A DNA stretch of 64,000 nucleotides from Paroedura picta. Lineage: Eukaryota > Chordata > Lepidosauria > Squamata > Gekkonidae. Of this stretch, positions 1-13,404 are shown one piece after another; within the stretch, counting starts at the first letter, position 1, and every line of letters starts with the position of its first letter. Position numbers and translations under genes: made by a program. The DNA lies in assembly GCF_049243985.1 (NCBI RefSeq), contig NC_135379.1, positions 30,141,001 through 30,205,000 on the forward strand, read 5' to 3'. Under the pieces are notes generated by a model. It saw only the letters and a list, made by a program, of their open reading frames with translations. It was not told the DNA's origin and searched no databases.

Positions 1-1214
1 TTCAGAAGCTGGGGAGCCAATCATTTATTCCTTGGTGATGTTTCCTTCTTCCTACTTCTTCAAGGATAATTTTTCTTGGTGACTATGAAATAGTTAGGTG
101 GTACCTAGGAGGACAAAAGTAGATTAAAGATAAATTACATGAAATTACTTTGGAAAGACGCAGTAGTAGGTAAATGATGTCTTTGGGCCTGCAGATTTCC
201 ACTTATTGAATACTGTTGTGACAGGGCGACAAAGCTTGCCTTGGGCTCATGTAAGTTTAAAAAAATGCTAATACAAGATTTTGTTATCATTTTCTTAATT
301 ATAAAAACTTGCCCCCTTTTCATACAACATTCCCTTAAAGTACCTTAAACAATAGACAAAGACAGTAAACATTAATGCAAATAACAACAACAACAACAAA
401 ACAGAGTTCAATGCCAATAAAAATCTAGAGCAATTCATACAGCTCCAGTAACACAAAAAAACCTTTATTTATAACTGTTGTTATAATGTGATCTAGCAGT
501 CTCTGACAGAGCCTGGGTACAAACTCATAATGGGGTTTGTTGTTGTTGTTGTTGTTAAATTGGGTATATCGCTTGTCATGAAATAAAGCTTCATTCCCAG
601 GAATTTGTGTACACAATTTTCATCTTTGTGAGGTAAATGTTTAACTCACTCTTTAACATTCAAACTTTGACAAAATCATCTTCTGCAAATTATTTTAGTT
701 TTCCCCCCTTCCCCATCTAGCATAAACTCAGTAACACGTGGAGGATTCAGTTGAATGTTAGCATGAGGTAGCCAGCAGATCAAAAGAGCTTTTCCAGAGG
801 CACCAGGATTATAAATAATTAATGAATTCCCAGGGAACTTTCTGGAAACTGAAGACTTGGGATTTCCCATCAGGTGGTATGTGAGGAGTCTGATGAGCAT
901 TAAAAAAAGAAAGAAATTTTTTTTTATCCTTTGTTGTAGAGTTAGTTTATCTGTTTGATTGGCGGTGAAACAAGAGAAGAGAACTTGAAGTTGATAGGGG
1001 AAGAAGATTTAGAATGGCAACATTTAAGGAGCATGAACTACTGGAATGAAAGAACCTGGGAAACAAGAGTCCCAAATGTGTTGTGTAACACCCATCTGGC
1101 AACTTCATTGCTTATTTTATTTTCCATTTCCTCAGTAATTGTTACATCACCGGCTGCTCTACATGTACTTTCCCTTTCTATAATCAATGACTGCAAATAT
1201 TCAGACTTCCATTC
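1..1214. other. Noncoding, no element recognised
   Basis: AT-rich unique-looking sequence. It holds a short (AAC)n at 383-400 and a complementary-type (TTG)n at about 537-556. Open frames here are short and show no family similarity. Confidence 0.5.
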
Positions 1215-1560
1215 TGGCCATGGAGTGGAGACCACACTGGTCACCTTGTTGGATGATCTCCAGAGCCAGCTGGACAGGGGCAGTTTGGCTATCCTTGCAT
1301 TATTAGATCTTTTGGCTACGTTTGACATGGTTGACATGAGCTGTTAGTCTACCACCTTGCCAGGACTGGGATTTGGGGGACAGCCTTGCAGTGGCTGATC
1401 TCCTTTCTCCAGAACTGGACATAGAGGGTAGCGGTGAGGGAAGAGCTGTCTTGCCCCTATCAACTCCCTTGTGGAGTGCTGCAGGGGGGGGATACTCTCT
1501 CCCATGCTTTTTAACATCTATATGTGCCCTCTGGCACAGACAAAAATAGAAAGTCTTGTG
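1215..1560 (+). mobile_element. L2-type LINE fragment (reverse transcriptase part)
   Basis: Translated segments resemble the L2 reverse transcriptase around GHGVETTLVTLLDDL and LAILALLDL.ATFDMVD, followed by the motif region ending MLFNIYMCPLAQ. The reading frame shifts several times, so this is an old 5'-truncated relic. Confidence 0.75.
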
Positions 1561-1734
1561 TCCAGAAAACAAGAAAAAAAAGTGTGACTTCAGCCCCTGT
1601 AGTGGGGCTGACAGATTTCAGTGGGTGTTATGTGGAGTAAAACTGGAGTGATGAAGTCATCTGCAGAATCCAGAAATTAGAACCAAGACCAGCTTGTTCA
1701 ACTGAGTGCATGCAAACACACTTACACACACACA

Positions 1735-3020
1735 CACAGAGAACACTGCCAGAACAGGAGAAGAGTGACAAGTGGTATTCCCCAGGAAGCCGTCCTGGGG
1801 CCTGTGTTGTTCAACATATTTATAGATTATTTGGATGAGGGATTTGAGGGGGTACTTATTACATTTGCAGACGATACTAAACTGGGAGGGTAGCAAACAC
1901 AACAGAAGACAGAATCAGAATACAGGATGATCTTGATAGGCTCGAGAAGTGGGCTAAACTGAATAAAATGAAATTCAATAGGGACAAATGTAAAGTTCTG
2001 CATTGAGGTAGGAAAAACCAAATATACCAATATAAGATGGGGGAGACTTGTCTTGGCAGTAGCATGTGCGAAAAGGATCTAGGAGTCTTAGTAAACCATA
2101 AATTGAACATGAGACAGCAGTGTGACTCAGTGGCTAAAAAGGCAAATGGGATTTTGGGCTGTATCGAACGGAGTATCGTGTCCAGATCATGGGAGGTTTT
2201 ACTCTGCTCTGGTTTGGCCTCACGTGTTCAGTTTTGGGCACCTCAATTGAAGAGGGATGTAGATAAACAGGAGCATGTCCAGAGGAGGGCAACAGAGATG
2301 GTAACAGGTTTGGAGACCAAGACATATGAGGAAAGGTTGGGGGAGCTTGGTCTGTTTAGCCTGGAGAGGAGATGACTGAGAGGGGATTTGATAATCATCT
2401 TCAAGTATTTAAAAGGGTGCTATGTAAAGCAGTGATCCCCAACCCGCGGGCCACAGACTGGTACCAGGCCATGAAGCCCTCGGTACAGGGCCACAGTGGG
2501 GGTGAGGGAGGCATGGGCACACCAGTGGGTGTGCTTCCCTCCCCCCTGCAGCGTGGTGCACTCGGCATGTTGTGTGGGGGAGAGGCGCGGAACTGCCGCA
2601 CTCCCGGCGCAGTGAACGCTGCGCTGTGGGGGGGGGGGAGGCGGGGTTCTGGCGTGCCGGCACCCGGGCCTCCCTCCCCCTGGTCCCTGGGCCTCCCTCT
2701 CCCCCCCCCCTGGTCATCAGCCCGAAAAAGGTTGGGGACCACTGATATAGAGGATGGAGCAGAGTTGTTCTCTCTTGCCCCAGAGGGACAGACCAGAACC
2801 AGAGCGGTTTCTCAGTGGAACAGGCTTTCTCGGGAGGTGGTGGGTTCTCCATCTTTGAAAATTTTTAAGCAGAGGCTGGATAGCCATCTGACAGAGAGGC
2901 TGATTCTGTGAAGGCTTAAGGGGGTGGCAGGTTACAGTAGATGAGCAATAGGGATGTGAGTGTCCCGCATAGTGCAGGGGGTTGGACTAGATGAGGTACC
3001 TTCCAACTCTATGATTCTAG
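1735..3020 (+). mobile_element. CR1 LINE 3' part, interrupted by a hAT element
   Basis: This has typical CR1 3' sequence: the 'gtcctggggcctgtgttg' region, the 'gacaaatgtaaagttctgca' region, 'tttagcctggagaggag', then the terminal 'ggttggactagatgag...tccaactctatgattcta' end. It is 5'-truncated and decayed. A hAT-type element at 2430-2744 splits it, so the CR1 is the older of the two. Confidence 0.9.
2430..2744. mobile_element. Non-autonomous hAT-type element inside CR1
   Basis: The ends are inverted: CAGTGATCCCCAACC at the left and GGTTGGGGACCACTG at the right. Flanking 8-bp duplications ATGTAAAG (2422-2429) and ATATAGAG (2745-2752) match at 6 of 8 positions. The 315-bp interior is GC-rich and encodes nothing recognisable. 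Confidence 0.85.
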
Positions 3021-5770
3021 ATGCCTGAGTGGCCTGTTTTACCATAGCCCTAGTTTGGAGGCCTGACATTTCTCCAATTTGCTACTTTTATGTACATTAT
3101 GGTTTCATTGAACTGAAAATCTCTAGAGCTGCTTTCCCATAGACTATAATGTGGAGCTAGAATGCCGAACCTGGGGAGGAATATGCAGATGACATTCCTA
3201 GAGGAAGATAGACACATGTTCCTTCTGTTACCCAGACTGCTTATTAATATTAGTGGGGGAAGTTAGCTTAGTTAGCTTAGTTAGCTTAGGATAGCCAAAA
3301 TCTTTTACCTGTGTATATGGGAATCCAGTTCCTGGATTCCCTTGAAATAGGAAACCTTGAAATAAGCAGACCTGCTTTGTATTTTGTTAAGTAACACAGA
3401 CAGAAAAACACACACACACACACACTAAGTTCTACAGGGGGGGGGAAGTTAGCTAAACATGGAAATAAATATATACTGGAGAAGGATGAGTTCAGGAAAG
3501 CAAAGACATGAGACTAGCAACATGTCTGGAAAGGGATGCCAGGTGTAGAGAGATCACACCATATTGAGAGAGAGAGAGCCCTGGCTCTGACAGTTAAGGG
3601 GTTTGAAATTGCTGGGCCAGCCCACAGATGGGCCTGCAGAGTATTACTGCATGATGCAGTTATAGGCAAATCTGATAGGTGAGTTGGCACATGAGGTAAC
3701 TGGAGTGGGAGGTTTAGGATCAGATCGAACATGACCTTGGTTGAACATATTCCGAAGAGATTAAATGTATCCGTGGCTTGGAATCCAGGGAATGTGGTTA
3801 TCAATTCTCTGCCTAAATCCATTTAATGGCCCATATTATCAAACCAGGAAAGGTTCCAGGATAACACAAAATGGATTGTTAATGCAAGGGAGATTCTGCT
3901 AGACAAAATAAACAGCTTGAGGTAAGGAGACAAGACTGGATAGACAAACAAAAGAGATTCCAGTTAGTTCCTGATGTGATATTAGCATTAGCATTCGGGG
4001 GACCATGACTGGAAGGGTTACTTTTCATAATGTGCTCATTTTAGCTAAGTCAGTTGGGCAAGTTCTGAGAAGGAAGAGAAAGAAAGAGAAAATATGTTTG
4101 ATTCTGGTCAAGAGGGAATGTTGATATACTGAACGATAGACAGCTTGGGGTGAGAAGACAGGACATGTAGTGAACAAAAGAAAGTATGGTTAGCCACTCC
4201 CTTCTCTAGACTGTCTGATGGTTCTGTCTGGGAGGGGCAATGGTCAATTTAACTGCCCATTTAGCTTAAGGCTGTTGGAATAGCCTAAAGAAATGGAGGC
4301 AAAAGGAATTTTTCATCTTCTAGCAATTTTAGACAAGATGAAGTCCAGTCTGAACTCCTTGATCAAGAAATGAATTCAATGACTTTCCATATAAAGCGGC
4401 TGTTCATCTGATTCCTATGTACACCAGTCTGCACAGTGCCCAATATGTGTCAGACATATGGAGGTGCCTTCTCAAAGACTGCCTTCTATAACGGGGGCTC
4501 TTGCCAGGGTAACACAACACACCAGTATACTTTCTTTAAGTATTAACAGACTCTAGCCTCTGTCTAAACACATTCATTTTGAAACCCTTCTGGTTTTAAA
4601 AGGCAGTCTCTAACCATACAAGACCAGCAATCTCTCCACTCTTCAGAGTTCTCTCCCTGTAATTGGATAGAGAAATTATTGTCTCTCTAGAAGATCTGTC
4701 CCCTTTTCTTGGCCTGAATGGGGGTCTCTGTCTAACTGCCCACTCTTCCTAGCCAGCCTCCCCAGTACTCCATGTGTATTAAAATGCTCTCAGTCAGAGC
4801 TGAATTCTCCTCAGTATTCAGTTCAAAAGTCTTTCTGTGCTCAACTGATGCTACACAATCATATTCCTTGGAGCAGCCTGTCGCTCAAGGCTCTCTGGCT
4901 CTGTAAGAGCCATTCTTACTCCAAGGAGGTCAGGGCTGCCTATATGGTTCTTCCAGATCCTTACAACAACACTGTAAATTAGATTAGGCTAAGGCAGAAT
5001 AGTTGAGCCAAAGTCTCCAATAAACTGCACATCAAATAGGGCCTTGAACCATGGCCTTCTCAGGGCCAGTCCAACTCTCTATTATACCCTTCAAATGTGG
5101 CCAGTGAAATAATGTGACTTTGTTTCTGTTTTGTAAAGTATCCAGCTGAATTATCTATAGTTCTTCTATGCATCCTTGTGGAGACCACTCCAGGGTAGCT
5201 GCATAATCTTTTCCCCAGACTTCATCAATTTGATTTCATCCAAATTCAGATAGTCAGACCTGAATTTCCTGGAGCTGAAGGGGTTTAGACACAGCAATTA
5301 CTGACCAAAGATTTCCCACAATTGCTGAGCTTAGGCCCTCCCCCCCCCTTTTTTAATTTTACCTTCACTTTAGGTTCATTTTTACAAGGCTGGCAAGATC
5401 AGCTTTTTGTGGAGTCCCTTAACCTGTGGTATCCAAAGGATGCCAGGGACCACCTGATTGCCTAGATTCTAGATGTCCACCTCTCCAGTTCCCACCCAAT
5501 CACAGGAGCGCAACAGCAACCGCAGCTTGCCTTGATTTTTTTAAAACTTCATTTTATGTTAGGATTTGACTGGCTACCCGAGACCCATAAATCTCAAACA
5601 GCGAGGCAGTCCTCAGAGTAGATTGTGGTGATATTGCCAGAGGGAGTTGTGAAATCACTGAGGATTTGTGCAAAGCAAACATAGCCGTGTTAACATGTCA
5701 GTTATATAGAAATTCATATATGATTTTATTTTATTTTTTTATAAAAATGACTTCCTCTTCGCTGCCTTTA
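3021..5770. other. Noncoding, mostly unclassified
   Basis: About 2.7 kb without a recognisable gene. It contains a (CA)n at about 3408-3424, short AGTTAGCTT repeats near 3262-3290, and two ~45-bp related segments (3910-3956 and 4139-4186). A decayed SINE-like stretch lies at about 4960-5105. The rest looks like old repeat or unique DNA. Confidence 0.4.
4960..5105 (+). mobile_element. Decayed SINE-like fragment
   Basis: The text 'ccttacaacaacactgtaaa...ttaggct...gagccaaagtc...ttgaaccatggc...agtccaactct' follows the layout of a common reptilian SINE body. It is too diverged to name a family. Confidence 0.4.
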
Positions 5771-7450
<1,680 letters not shown>

Positions 7451-8299
7451 AATCGCGACCCACACTGAGTATATCCTGCTTAAAGGCGCCTGTATTTCGG
7501 GAAAGGTACAGGGTTGGAGGTCAGTAGGGCGGCCCGTGTGCCTGCCGCGCCCATCCAGGTGGCTAGCCTAAGGGCAGGCACACCGGTGCGTGGCTCAGGG
7601 GTTGCCCGTCCTGGTCTGGGATCCGGCTGTGCCCGACTAGGCCGCTGCTTGGGCCTCTTGCCTTCCGACAGCGGGACTCTCAGAGGACTCGATCCCTCAG
7701 GAGGTTGTCCTGTGCAAAAGCAGCCACCCAGTTCCCATTGATTCCCCTGGCCTTGCCCAATTTATATTTCCCACGGGTTGAGACTGAGCAAGGCTTGGAG
7801 GGAAGCTTGCAGTCCGATGAAGACGGGACTTCCTCACCACGCTGAGTGACCCCCACCCATTCGGGGAGTGGGACCCTCATGGGACCCCAGCCTCCAAAGG
7901 AGAGGCAAGGCAGAAAGAGCGCGAGGCACAGGCCACGAAAGCGCAGGGGGGTCTGCACTTCCAACATCACTTCACTGTGTGTGTGTGTTTTTCGGGGGGG
8001 GTATGCCCCCCCCAACACCTTGCAGTCCCCGGGGAAGAAAGACGTCAGGAGCAACTGCTGGCTTTGTTAAGGTGTGGGAGACTCCCGTTCTTTTTTCTAA
8101 TGCCCCGAATAGATTAATGTGGCAAATCCAGGCATTGAGTATGGGTTGCTCATACTCCCGAGAATTTACATGTGGCTGATTCTGTGTTGTGGGATTGGGG
8201 AGAGGGGAGCGAGAGTAGTGGTCTGAAGTGAAAAACAACAACTGAGAAACAGGGAGGCCACCAAAATAAAGTCCTAGAAAGGCGACCTGTGTGTGCGTG

Positions 8300-8316
8300 T
8301 GAGAGAGAGAGAGCGA

Positions 8317-8364
<48 letters not shown>

Positions 8365-8366
8365 AA
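8300..8366. repeat. (GA)n/(GAAA)n microsatellite
   Basis: GA dinucleotides are followed by about 13 GAAA units. This is the second GAAA tract within 1.5 kb. Confidence 0.95.
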
Positions 8367-8617
8367 TTTTCTTCCATAATAAATCCAATGGAACTTTAGA
8401 AGGAGAAGGTAGCTTAATCATGATGGGATAAACCAGGAAGGTGATCTTCTGCAGACGGAGTTTCTTGTTGAGGGATAATTCTAAAGATGCCAGAATCCAG
8501 TCCGCCAATCAACCCGGTACACTCAAGCTCCGATGTCCACATGTCCACAATCGCTTTTTCCTGGTATGTTTTTCAACCGCTTACCTGCAGGTCCTATGGC
8601 TCAGGGGGAGAAAAAAT

Positions 8618-8642
8618 TCTCTCTCTCTCTCTCTCTCTCTCA
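8618..8642. repeat. (CT)n microsatellite
   Basis: Uninterrupted CT dinucleotides. Confidence 0.95.
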
Positions 8643-9711
8643 CCCCCACCCACACACAAACCCCTTTAGGGGGCAAGGAGTAGGTCATATGTCTTGGATT
8701 GTGGCAGCGAGGGAACCTGAGGCTCCCCTAGGCTAAACCCTCACCACAGAACCCCTGGAAAGATAGGTCAAGCATATCTCCGACAATTCTCACCTGAAGT
8801 CATTATATTAAAGGTGTAAAACTTCAGAGGTTTTGCGAACTTCTGTGTTCTTGTCTGATTCAACTCTGGGAAGGTTACCAGAGGCCTCCAGTTTGTAAGC
8901 CTGATTCATAAATTAATAAACATTATTAGTTCTGTTATATGAGTCTCAGCGATGGCTTTCTGAAAGAGAAAGTGGAAGTTAAATTTCAATTTAGATCCAG
9001 TCTTGGAACTCTATAGCAGCTACAACCCGTGCAAAGATTTTCCTAACTTCTTGCTCCCTTTCCCCCGGGACCTGGAGGAGGGAGCTCCTATTTAATCCGA
9101 ACACACAAAAACAGAAGTCAGCTAGAAGGAGGAATGAGCCAGCTTCGAATAAACGCCTCTCATGTAAAATGGAACCGTCATACACAATTAGTTTTCGAGG
9201 TTTGTTTAATAAATTACCCTAATTACCAACAGTAAAACAATAAAAGAATTATTAAAATTGGCCATGAGAGTTTTAAAAAGCAAGCACACACACACAAGGT
9301 TGTAATTTTTTTCTCTCTAAAGGAACTCTGGTTAAATAAGTGAAAATTAACAGCGGTGGTGGTTGGGGGGGGGGTGCGTGGGGGAGATTTTATTTCCATC
9401 CCATAAAACGAAACCCATCCATGTACTCGGGTCCCTTCCCTCCCTGAAGCCGCTGAAGCCTCAAATAATACTGGTCAAAGTTCAGGGCTTCTTCCCACCT
9501 CACTCATTTCAAGGGAAGGGCCCTTCCTTCTGCCTTTGGAATCAAGGCACCCAGCACCTCTTTTGACAGACGCCTGCGAACCCACAGCCGACTCGGTGTA
9601 TCAGTCCTGGGAGCCTGAAAGACGGAGACCATTCATTCCCCTTGTCACAGAAAGCACACCGAGGCGTAAAAGGCCCCAAAGACCCTAAAGGAGCTGATCC
9701 TGCTGAAGGCA

Positions 9712-9854
9712 AGTTGTAGGGTGGGGGCCCTGATCCTTTCCCTCTCACCCGTTCCTTCAACTCCGTTTCCAAACTCGCTATGCTGGAGAATTTGGCTAAA
9801 CGGAGTTGAAGGAACGGGTGAGAGGGAAAGGATCAGGGCCCCCACCCTACAACT
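9712..9854. repeat. Perfect 57-bp inverted repeat with 29-bp spacer
   Basis: The arm 9712-9768 is the exact reverse complement of 9798-9854. Within the spacer, CCAAA (9769-9773) can pair with TTTGG (9791-9795) after a two-base bulge, which lengthens the stem. It has no similarity to the hAT or SINE families in the window. It may be a young palindrome or an assembly artefact. Confidence 0.95.
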
Positions 9855-11450
9855 GCCCGTCCGCCCTTAACTCCTTGTCAATCGGCACACCGCTGCGTCC
9901 CTGGCGCTCTACGCCGGCTGGCTCAAGAGGACTAGAACCTCCTTCGACTTTGGACATTCGAGCGGAAATCCTCCCCTCCCCTCCCCTCCCCCCCTCCTCT
10001 GCGTTGGCGAAGGCTCAAATCGCAAATCTTGGGAGCCCCCAACCATCAAGGGGTTGCTTTGTTTTCGGCCTTTCCTCTATAGCTCGAAGCGGATTCGTAA
10101 AGCAGCCGCTTCCCCGGAGACCTCAAAGGCAGCCGCTTAACCCTGAACGGGGCTCTTCGGCCACCAGCGCCCCGCCGCCGCCGCGCGTATTCCTTTCCTG
10201 ACGACGCGGGGCAGGAGGCCGGCCGAAGATCTAAGCGCGGGCCAGCGACGCGGCCTTTTCGCCCGGCCGAGGCACCCTTGTGGACGGCAGCGCTCCCGGC
10301 TGGGAGTGAGACGTCACCCTTTTTCGGAGCCAGCGAGAGAGGAGGCGAAGAGCGCGGGAAGAGATCGCGGCCGAGGGCCCAGCTGGTGCCGTGGAGAGCC
10401 GACGGGGCAGGCACGAGGCGAAGCGGAACCGCCGGGGAGTCCCGAGAGAGTCTGGTCCGGCCCCGGGAGAACAAAGGGAGCAGCCGTGGAAATCAAAGGG
10501 GCCTTGAGCGCCGCTGGCAGAGGCCGCCGTCTAGCTTCCTTTGGGGCTGGATTAGCAGCCCCTAAAAAGCTCCAGACAAGCCCCCCTCCCCGTTCCTCCT
10601 GACAAGGAGGGGCATCTTGAATTGCAGAATCTTCGGGACCCCCACCCGAGAACCCCCGTCGCCTCCCGGCCATGTCCGGCACCTCCAAGGTCCCCCCTGG
10701 CGTCCGGAACGCGCTACCTGATCTCCGCGGGGGCGCCTCCGCCCCGTCGCCTCCTGCCTCTTCCCGCCGCAGGTTGCCGGAGGTTTCCAGGCGGGGCGCG
10801 GAGAAAGAGCGCCGGGGGAAAGACCCCCCTTTCGGCGTGGTCGTCGTCGGTGCCAGCGGGTCGGGAGCCCGTAGACAGCGAGGGCGGGCGGGACGGCGGG
10901 GCCCTTTCATCTCTGCGGCTCCCGGGCAGTGGGGGGCGCAAGAAGACAACAGTTCGCAGCAGCCTTTGTGCGGAATCGAAGGCGGCGGCGGCGGCCACGT
11001 GGAGGGAAACGGGGCGGCTCCCCTGGCGGAGCGGGAGAGAGTGTGTGGGGGGAGCAACCAGAGGGCTCCGCCTCCCTTCCCTTTCGCCTCCGGGGAGCCT
11101 CGCGGATGCCGCTGCCCAGAAGGGGCTTTTTCTGCCGCCCGCAAGCCTCGGGTATCCTGCGTCCCTGTGAGCCTTGGCGGGTGGGAGAACGCAGAGGGCG
11201 GCAAGGTCCGCAATTCCGGTCGGTATGCCGGGGGGGGGGGGGAGCCGGCCGGTTCCCTTCGTGGGCACGGGTCGGAAGTCACACCAGTTCGTCGGAAAAG
11301 AGATCGGGTGCGGGGTCAAATGCTACTAGAATCCCTGACCCGGAGGCGCCTTCCTCTATTAGCAATCTGCAAAGGTAAAGGGGAGAAGGGGGACCACTCC
11401 CTGAGGGCTGCCTACTGGGAAGACTGGGCTTGCCCCCCGGTTTGAAGGGC
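9855..11450. other. CpG-rich block, no gene recognised
   Basis: Very high GC and CpG density from about 10,100 to 11,330. Long open frames on both strands are expected from the base composition and show no recognisable domain; no homeodomain exon is present. A CpG island or noncoding transcript promoter between HOXA13 and EVX1 is the most likely identity (inference). Confidence 0.5.
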
Positions 11451-11610
11451 AGGCTGCTGGCTCAGAACAAGTCCTCGAAGCAAGCCCCAGTTACTCGCTT
11501 TTCCTGCAGTCTATAATTATGGAGCACCCTTTTCCACCCTCTCCGAGAAAAGTTGGGTTTCCAACCCCTAGCTCTGTGTCAGAGAGATTTATGACATGGC
11601 CATAAGAATT

Positions 11611-11673
11611 GGCAGGGGCTCATGGGAATTGTAGTCCATGGACATCTGGAGGGCCACATTTTGACTACCCCTG
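11611..11673. mobile_element. Half copy of palindromic hAT-type element
   Basis: It matches one arm of the family, from GGCAGGGGCTCATGGG to TTTGACTACCCCTG. The other arm is missing. Confidence 0.75.
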
Positions 11674-11768
11674 AGCTAGAGGATCCAAACTCAAAGTCTC
11701 TTTATAGAAAGCACTGCATTCTTTCACAAACCATCTTTTTCTTTGAGAAGAAATGCATGGCAAATACT

Positions 11769-11830
11769 GGCAGGGGCTCATGGGAATTGTAGTCTATGGA
11801 CATCTGGAGGGTCGCAGTTTGACTACCCCT
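11769..11830. mobile_element. Half copy of palindromic hAT-type element
   Basis: Same single arm as the copy at 11611-11673 and in the same orientation, about 100 bp further on. The pair could be a local duplication or two decayed insertions. Confidence 0.75.
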
Positions 11831-12864
11831 CCTTCCAGCCTCCTTCCACCGCAGGATTCATTGGGGGGGGGGTTCTATCCATATAACATGCCGACTGGTA
11901 CATTTTGGACTGGAGGCAAGCACTCCTCCCCCTCCATCAGTAACCAGTATTATTTTTTCAGTAGAAGATTTGTAATTATCTGTTCAGTTATTAGACCTGT
12001 CCCCTAGGGATTTATCCAATTGTTCCACAAAGTTACCAGATTTTGTAGTAGTAATGCGGCGTTTCTCAAACTGGTGGTGAGAATCCTAAGGAGAGTCTGA
12101 ATGAGTTCCTCTCACACCCATCCAACTAGCAATGAAGACAGAGTCACCATCCTTTTCTAGGAATGCAGGCAGGGACCTTCCACCTCCGGGAAAGGGACCA
12201 AATCAGCTCCCCCTCTATCAAAGCTCTGGTAATGTCAACACCACCTGTGGTAGCCAAATGGGCTTGCCCTTCATTGGTATGATTCATTTTACTTCTAAAT
12301 CCTTTTGGAGCAATATCTAGAAAATGTGCTGATTGGTTGCCAGGATACAACTCAGCTCTAAAAGCTAATTAGTCCTGTGCTATGAAGGAAATGCAGTCGT
12401 ACCGTAGTCCATCATGGTCACTTCAGGTTTCAGATTCAGCTTCTAACCCTCTTTTCCAATACAAAGGATTTCACTATAGAGACAGTCATATTGTGTTTAT
12501 AGAAAATGACAGTCAATGGCGGGTGTCAACCAAATATCTGATGCTTATTTTTTATGTGACACTAGTTCTTTTCTCTTCCTATGAGCAGCGCTTGAAAATT
12601 TTCCTGGCGTCCTTCCCATCTGTGTCCATGGTCTCTAGTTAGAAGTTATTAACCAATAACAAAAATGGTTGCTGTCTCCAGCACAAAGTTTCATCCAGGA
12701 GTTATCAGAATTTGAAAATGCCTTTTGATCTGTGGCTCTAAAAATTCAACTATTTTTGGAGGCTGGACCTTTTCAGCTATGGATGAATAACAGAAAAGTT
12801 TTATTTAAACTTACTTTTTAAAGTGTATTGCATTGTTCTGAAGGTTTAAGAAGTTGGGAGCCCA

Positions 12865-13312
12865 GAGAGGATTTAGAGGAGAGTGATGAGAATGATCTGG
12901 GGCCTGGGGATCAAGCCTTATGAGGAGAGGCTGAAGTGTAGCCATAGCTATTGTTCAGCCTAGAGAAGAGGAGGTTGAGAGGGGACATGAATGCTGCCTT
13001 TAAATATCCAAAAGGTTGTCACTTAGAGGAGGACAGGGAAAACTTCTTGTTGCCAGCAGAGGATATGACCTGCAATAATGGGTTTAAATTACTTGGAGAA
13101 TAATGTTGGCGGTAGATATCAGGAAAAACTGTTCACAGTCAGAGTAGTTCAGCAGTAGAATTAACTGCCTAAGGAGGTGATGAGCTCTCCCTCACTGGCA
13201 GTCTTCATGCAGTGGTGGGACAGATACTTTCCCTGGATGCTTTAGGCTGATTCTACATTGAGCAGTGGGTTGGACTATATGGCCTTCTTCCAACTTTATG
13301 ATTCTATGATTT
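12865..13312 (+). mobile_element. Old CR1 LINE 3' fragment
   Basis: CR1-like text includes 'gaggagaggctgaag', 'gagaggggacatgaatgc', 'cctaaggaggtgatgagctc' and the terminal 'gggttggactatatggcc...tctatgatt'. It is more diverged than the copy at 1735-3020. Confidence 0.8.
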
Positions 13313-13404
13313 TTAAAAATACTTTTATTTACAAAAGGTCAACATAAACCTAACTAAAACATATAAGACATGATAAATGAAGATACAAGACAAATATAAT
13401 ATAC

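Larger units (their letters stand above)
7451..9711. other. Noncoding with several microsatellites
   Basis: No gene or dispersed element recognised. It contains a (GT)n near 7977-7988, a (GA)n plus (GAAA)n compound repeat at about 8300-8366, a (CT)n at 8618-8642 and a short (AC)n near 9286. The 8800-9350 part is AT-rich and could be conserved noncoding DNA. Confidence 0.45.
11451..12860. other. Noncoding with two half-copies of a palindromic hAT element
   Basis: Two partial copies of the palindromic element described at 22462-22575 lie at 11611-11673 and 11769-11830. Otherwise nothing is recognised. Confidence 0.5.

Noticed and set aside
10314-11282. Long minus-strand open frame in a CpG-rich block
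   Set aside because: Pro/Ser/Arg-rich composition only, no motif; stops are rare in such GC-rich DNA by chance.
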